NCBI RefSeq assembly: GCF_040932035.1
Contig: NZ_JBFRBB010000002.1
Location: 62,001-126,000 of the forward strand
DNA from: Hoeflea_A sp040932035
Lineage (GTDB): Bacteria; Pseudomonadota; Alphaproteobacteria; Rhizobiales; Rhizobiaceae
Length of the DNA stretch: 64,000 nucleotides
Direction: 5' to 3'
In this document: positions 61,920 through 64,000 of the stretch, piece by piece
Layout of the letters: every line of letters begins with the position of its first letter
Numbering within the stretch: the stretch's first letter is position 1
Translations under genes and position numbers: made by a program
The notes under the pieces: model-generated
Told to the model about the DNA's origin: nothing
The model's input: the letters and a program-made list of their open reading frames with translations, nothing else
Databases searched by the model: none

Positions 61920-62882
61920 TTAAAGACCCTGCAGTAGCTGGCTGAGATACTCTTCGCGCTCTTTCCACATCTGCTGCACCTCTTCGCGGGTCATGATGTG
62001 CATGGGCGAACCGCCCGCATTCATTTTCCCCGCAACGCGTTTGTTCTTGAACATGTCAGGCACGGTCGCCGCCAGTCGGTCGATCACCTCAGGCGGCGTT
62101 CCCTTGGGAACCATGATGCCGCGGAAATTGACCGAGCTGTCGTCGACGTCGAGTCCCTGTTCCTTCATTGTCGGAACATCGGGTAGAAACTCCTCATTGC
62201 GCTTCACATCCGCAACGCCAAGGATTTTCACATTGCCGGCCTCGCGGGCGCGATAGGCATCGGAGAGATTGTTGATGCCTCCCATGACGTCGCCGGCGAT
62301 AACGGCTTTCATTGCTGCTGCACCGCCGCCCTTGGTCGGGATGTACTGCATCTTGACGCCGGCAGCCTTTTCAATCTGGAGCGCGGCAATGTGATGACCG
62401 ACAAACAGGCCGGCACCTGAAAATGTCAGCTTGCCGGGATTTTCCTTCGCGAAGGCGACGACATCCGCCATCGAATTGAACGGGCTGTCTTTGCCCACGA
62501 CAAACACGGCCGGGTCCGCACCCCAGTTTGCGATCGGCTCGAAACTGTCGCGCTTGTATTCAACGCCGCCCTTGATGCTTTGCGCAATGAAATGGGGAAT
62601 ATTGTATGCCGCCAGCGTATACCCGTCGGCTTCCGCTTCCTTGGCGAACCAGTTCCATCCGACACGGCCGCCTGCACCGGGTTTGTTGATAATGGCGATG
62701 GGCATGCCCAGCGCATCTTCGTTGCCGGCGGTCATCGTCACGATGCGCGCCTGAAAATCGGTTGCACCGCCGGCGCCGTAGGACACCATGAGCATGATCG
62801 GTCTTTCGGGGTAATCACCCGCCATTGCCGTTCCGGCCATTCCCATCAATGCGACAGCCAGGCCAATTATCAGTTTTCTCAT
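61920..62882 (-). CDS. tctC: Tripartite tricarboxylate transporter binding protein (TctC/Bug family)
   Basis: A 320-residue periplasmic solute receptor. The signal peptide is MRKLIIGLAVALMGMAGTAM with cleavage after AMA. The Bug hallmarks are DYPERPIMLMVSYGAGGATD at the mature N-terminus, INKPGAGGRVGW, GLFVGHHIAALQIEKAAGVK and YIPTKGGGAAAMKAVIAGDV. GGGAGGA precedes the ATG. It is followed after 52 bases by the SauS-like gene, so the ligand is probably the substrate of that pathway, an organic anion. Confidence 0.94.
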   Translation of the reverse strand: MRKLIIGLAVALMGMAGTAMAGDYPERPIMLMVSYGAGGATDFQARIVTMTAGNEDALGMPIAIINKPGAGGRVGWNWFAKEAEADGYTLAAYNIPHFIAQSIKGGVEYKRDSFEPIANWGADPAVFVVGKDSPFNSMADVVAFAKENPGKLTFSGAGLFVGHHIAALQIEKAAGVKMQYIPTKGGGAAAMKAVIAGDVMGGINNLSDAYRAREAGNVKILGVADVKRNEEFLPDVPTMKEQGLDVDDSSVNFRGIMVPKGTPPEVIDRLAATVPDMFKNKRVAGKMNAGGSPMHIMTREEVQQMWKEREEYLSQLLQGL

Positions 62883-62923
62883 TTATTCCTCCCTTGTTGG
62901 GTTATCCGCCTGTTCCCGGCGGT

Positions 62924-63379
62924 TCACATGAACATCCCGCGCGGTGTGTAAACTTTCAGCACCAACGCGAAGAGACCGTAGATGACCGCGATATAGACGG
63001 CCGTTATGACGATGCGCCTGATCCAGGTGCGCGCGCTGTCATGCGGGGCCGGATCGTAGATCGTCAGCAAAATCAGGAACGCGACCGTCGAAGCGGCATA
63101 AAATCCAAAAGTCTTGGCCGCCCAGAACACGTAGATACCCGCCACAATGAAACCCGGCGCAAGGTTGCGCATCATGGCAAGGGACACGCCAGCGCCGACC
63201 TTTGAAAGTCCGAGCGCGGCCTTGCCGAATGTCCACAGGGAAAGCGCCAGGAATATCGTTGAAATCAGACGCGGAAAGAGAAAGGCATCGGCAGGCTGCT
63301 GCGTGTAACTGACCCAGCAGACCCACAGGGCGACGAGGGTCACGATGCCGGATGGCACCATGTGCTGTGTGCGGTTCAT
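62924..63379 (-). CDS. tctB: Tripartite tricarboxylate transporter small membrane subunit (TctB)
   Basis: A 151-residue inner-membrane protein with four hydrophobic helices, the usual TctB layout: an N-terminal helix ending in ALWVCWVSY, DAFLFPRLISTIFLALSLW, APGFIVAGIYVFWAAKTFGF and the final VYIAVIYGLFALVL. The ATG at 63379 overlaps the TctA stop by 4 bases (ATGA) and has AGGAGG upstream; a longer in-frame extension to 63769 overlaps tctA and is not TctB-like. It forms the membrane complex with TctA. Confidence 0.9.
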   Translation of the reverse strand: MNRTQHMVPSGIVTLVALWVCWVSYTQQPADAFLFPRLISTIFLALSLWTFGKAALGLSKVGAGVSLAMMRNLAPGFIVAGIYVFWAAKTFGFYAASTVAFLILLTIYDPAPHDSARTWIRRIVITAVYIAVIYGLFALVLKVYTPRGMFM

Positions 63380-64000
63380 GCTGCTACCCTCCTGCTGCGG
63401 ATTTCCATCATGGCCGAATAGCCGATGGAGACGACGACGACGGCTATCAACAAGAGGTTCAGAGCGCCGCTGAAGAAATAGAGGAACTGGCCGTCCGTTG
63501 CGGTCGCGATCAGCGAACCCTGAATGAAATTGGATTCGGCTATCGGGCCAAGAATGAGCCCGAGAACGAGTGGTGCGGCGGAATAGCCGAAGCGCTCGAG
63601 AAAATACATCATGGTTCCAAGCGCCATCATCACATAGACATCGCCCATGGATTGCTGCACGGAGTAGGATCCGAAGACCGCCAGCCCCAGCACCGCAGCC
63701 GCCATGATGGATTGCGGAACCTGGGCGATGCGGGCGGCGAGCGAAGCCACATAAATGCCGAATGCACACATCAGGATCTGCCCGATCAGCATCGAATTGA
63801 TGAACGGCCAGGCGACATCGGGATGATTGTCGAATAGGTCGGTGCCGGGAAAAATCCCATGGATCAAAAGACCGCCAAGCAGGACAGCAGCCGTTGGACT
63901 GCCAGGTATCGAAAGCGTTAGGAGCGGAACCAGAGAAGGGCCGACCATTGCATTGTTGGCAGATTCAGCGGCAATGACGCCCTCAGAGTGCCCGGTACCG
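63376..64000 (-). CDS. tctA: Tripartite tricarboxylate transporter large membrane subunit TctA (N-terminus beyond window)
   Basis: The C-terminal 207 codons of TctA. The signature GTGHSEGVIAAESANNA lies at the window edge, followed by the hydrophobic segments LTLSIPGSPTAAVLLGGLLI, FINSMLIGQILMCAFG, VPQSIMAAAVLGLAVFGSYS and LVLGLILGPIAESNFIQG. The full protein is usually about 500 residues, so roughly 300 are missing to the right. It forms the main channel of the uptake system. Confidence 0.94.
   Translation of the reverse strand, partial: GTGHSEGVIAAESANNAMVGPSLVPLLTLSIPGSPTAAVLLGGLLIHGIFPGTDLFDNHPDVAWPFINSMLIGQILMCAFGIYVASLAARIAQVPQSIMAAAVLGLAVFGSYSVQQSMGDVYVMMALGTMMYFLERFGYSAAPLVLGLILGPIAESNFIQGSLIATATDGQFLYFFSGALNLLLIAVVVVSIGYSAMMEIRSRRVAA

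Noticed and set aside
62924..63769. 281-codon reading of TctB
   Set aside because: The first 130 residues overlap tctA out of frame and are Arg/His-rich, unlike a membrane protein; the ATG at 63379 with AGGAGG is right.

Overview
The window looks like a chromosomal segment of an alphaproteobacterium of the order Hyphomicrobiales (Rhizobiales), probably a marine or soil Phyllobacteriaceae/Rhizobiaceae relative. Signs of this are the core order glmU-glmS-DUF502-recG-sdhE-mfd, an IalB-family protein, HspQ, a YejA-like binding protein, a UbiH-type hydroxylase, frequent TTG/GTG starts with good Shine-Dalgarno sequences, and a moderately GC-rich sequence by eye. The taxonomic call is inference. No rRNA, CRISPR array or intact insertion sequence was seen; there is one tRNA (Lys, TTT).

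Layout. (1) 1-1820: an ACAD10/11-like acyl-CoA dehydrogenase running off the left edge, its overlapping TetR regulator, and a palindrome beside a TTGACA box that looks like the TetR operator. (2) 1843-20600: a large glycoconjugate locus. Ugd, UDP-glucuronate decarboxylase and UDP-glucuronate 4-epimerase would supply UDP-GlcA, UDP-xylose and UDP-GalA. A plus-strand trio encodes an exostosin-like glycosyltransferase, a protein carrying both diagnostic motifs of halohydrin dehalogenases, and a NodU/CmcH-type carbamoyltransferase. There follow a histidine phosphatase, a complete family-5 ABC importer (fused ATPase, binding protein, two permeases) and four tightly packed glycosyltransferases (two GT4, two MurG-like). 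(3) 20809-24241: a large MscS channel and an FkbM methyltransferase. (4) 24211-29950: a module of FAD oxidoreductase, PhnD-like protein and fatty acid desaturase, divergent from an XRE regulator, then GntR and TetR regulators. (5) 30200-33970: small, hypothetical and decayed genes (DUF2147, small ORFs, a sodium:solute symporter remnant, a CAP protein, a methyltransferase) ending at tRNA-Lys. (6) 34150-53840: housekeeping (CcdA, EamA transporter, GlmU, GlmS, DUF502, RecG, SdhE, Mfd, FrnE-like DsbA, YejA-like, IalB, HspQ, AEC transporter, UbiH) with an inserted GT69-like glycosyltransferase. (7) 54157-58850: a four-gene BMP-type ABC importer ending in a clear terminator. (8) 58923-64000: an acyl-CoA ligase, an acylating aldehyde dehydrogenase resembling SauS, and a tripartite tricarboxylate (TctCBA) transporter, a plausible sulfoacetate uptake and activation operon running off the right edge.

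The most unusual feature is the halohydrin dehalogenase-like gene at 4063-4743 between an exostosin-like transferase and a carbamoyltransferase. It suggests that the glycan or glycosylated metabolite made here is carbamoylated and passes through an epoxide- or haloalcohol-type step. The motifs are seen directly; the pathway role is inference.
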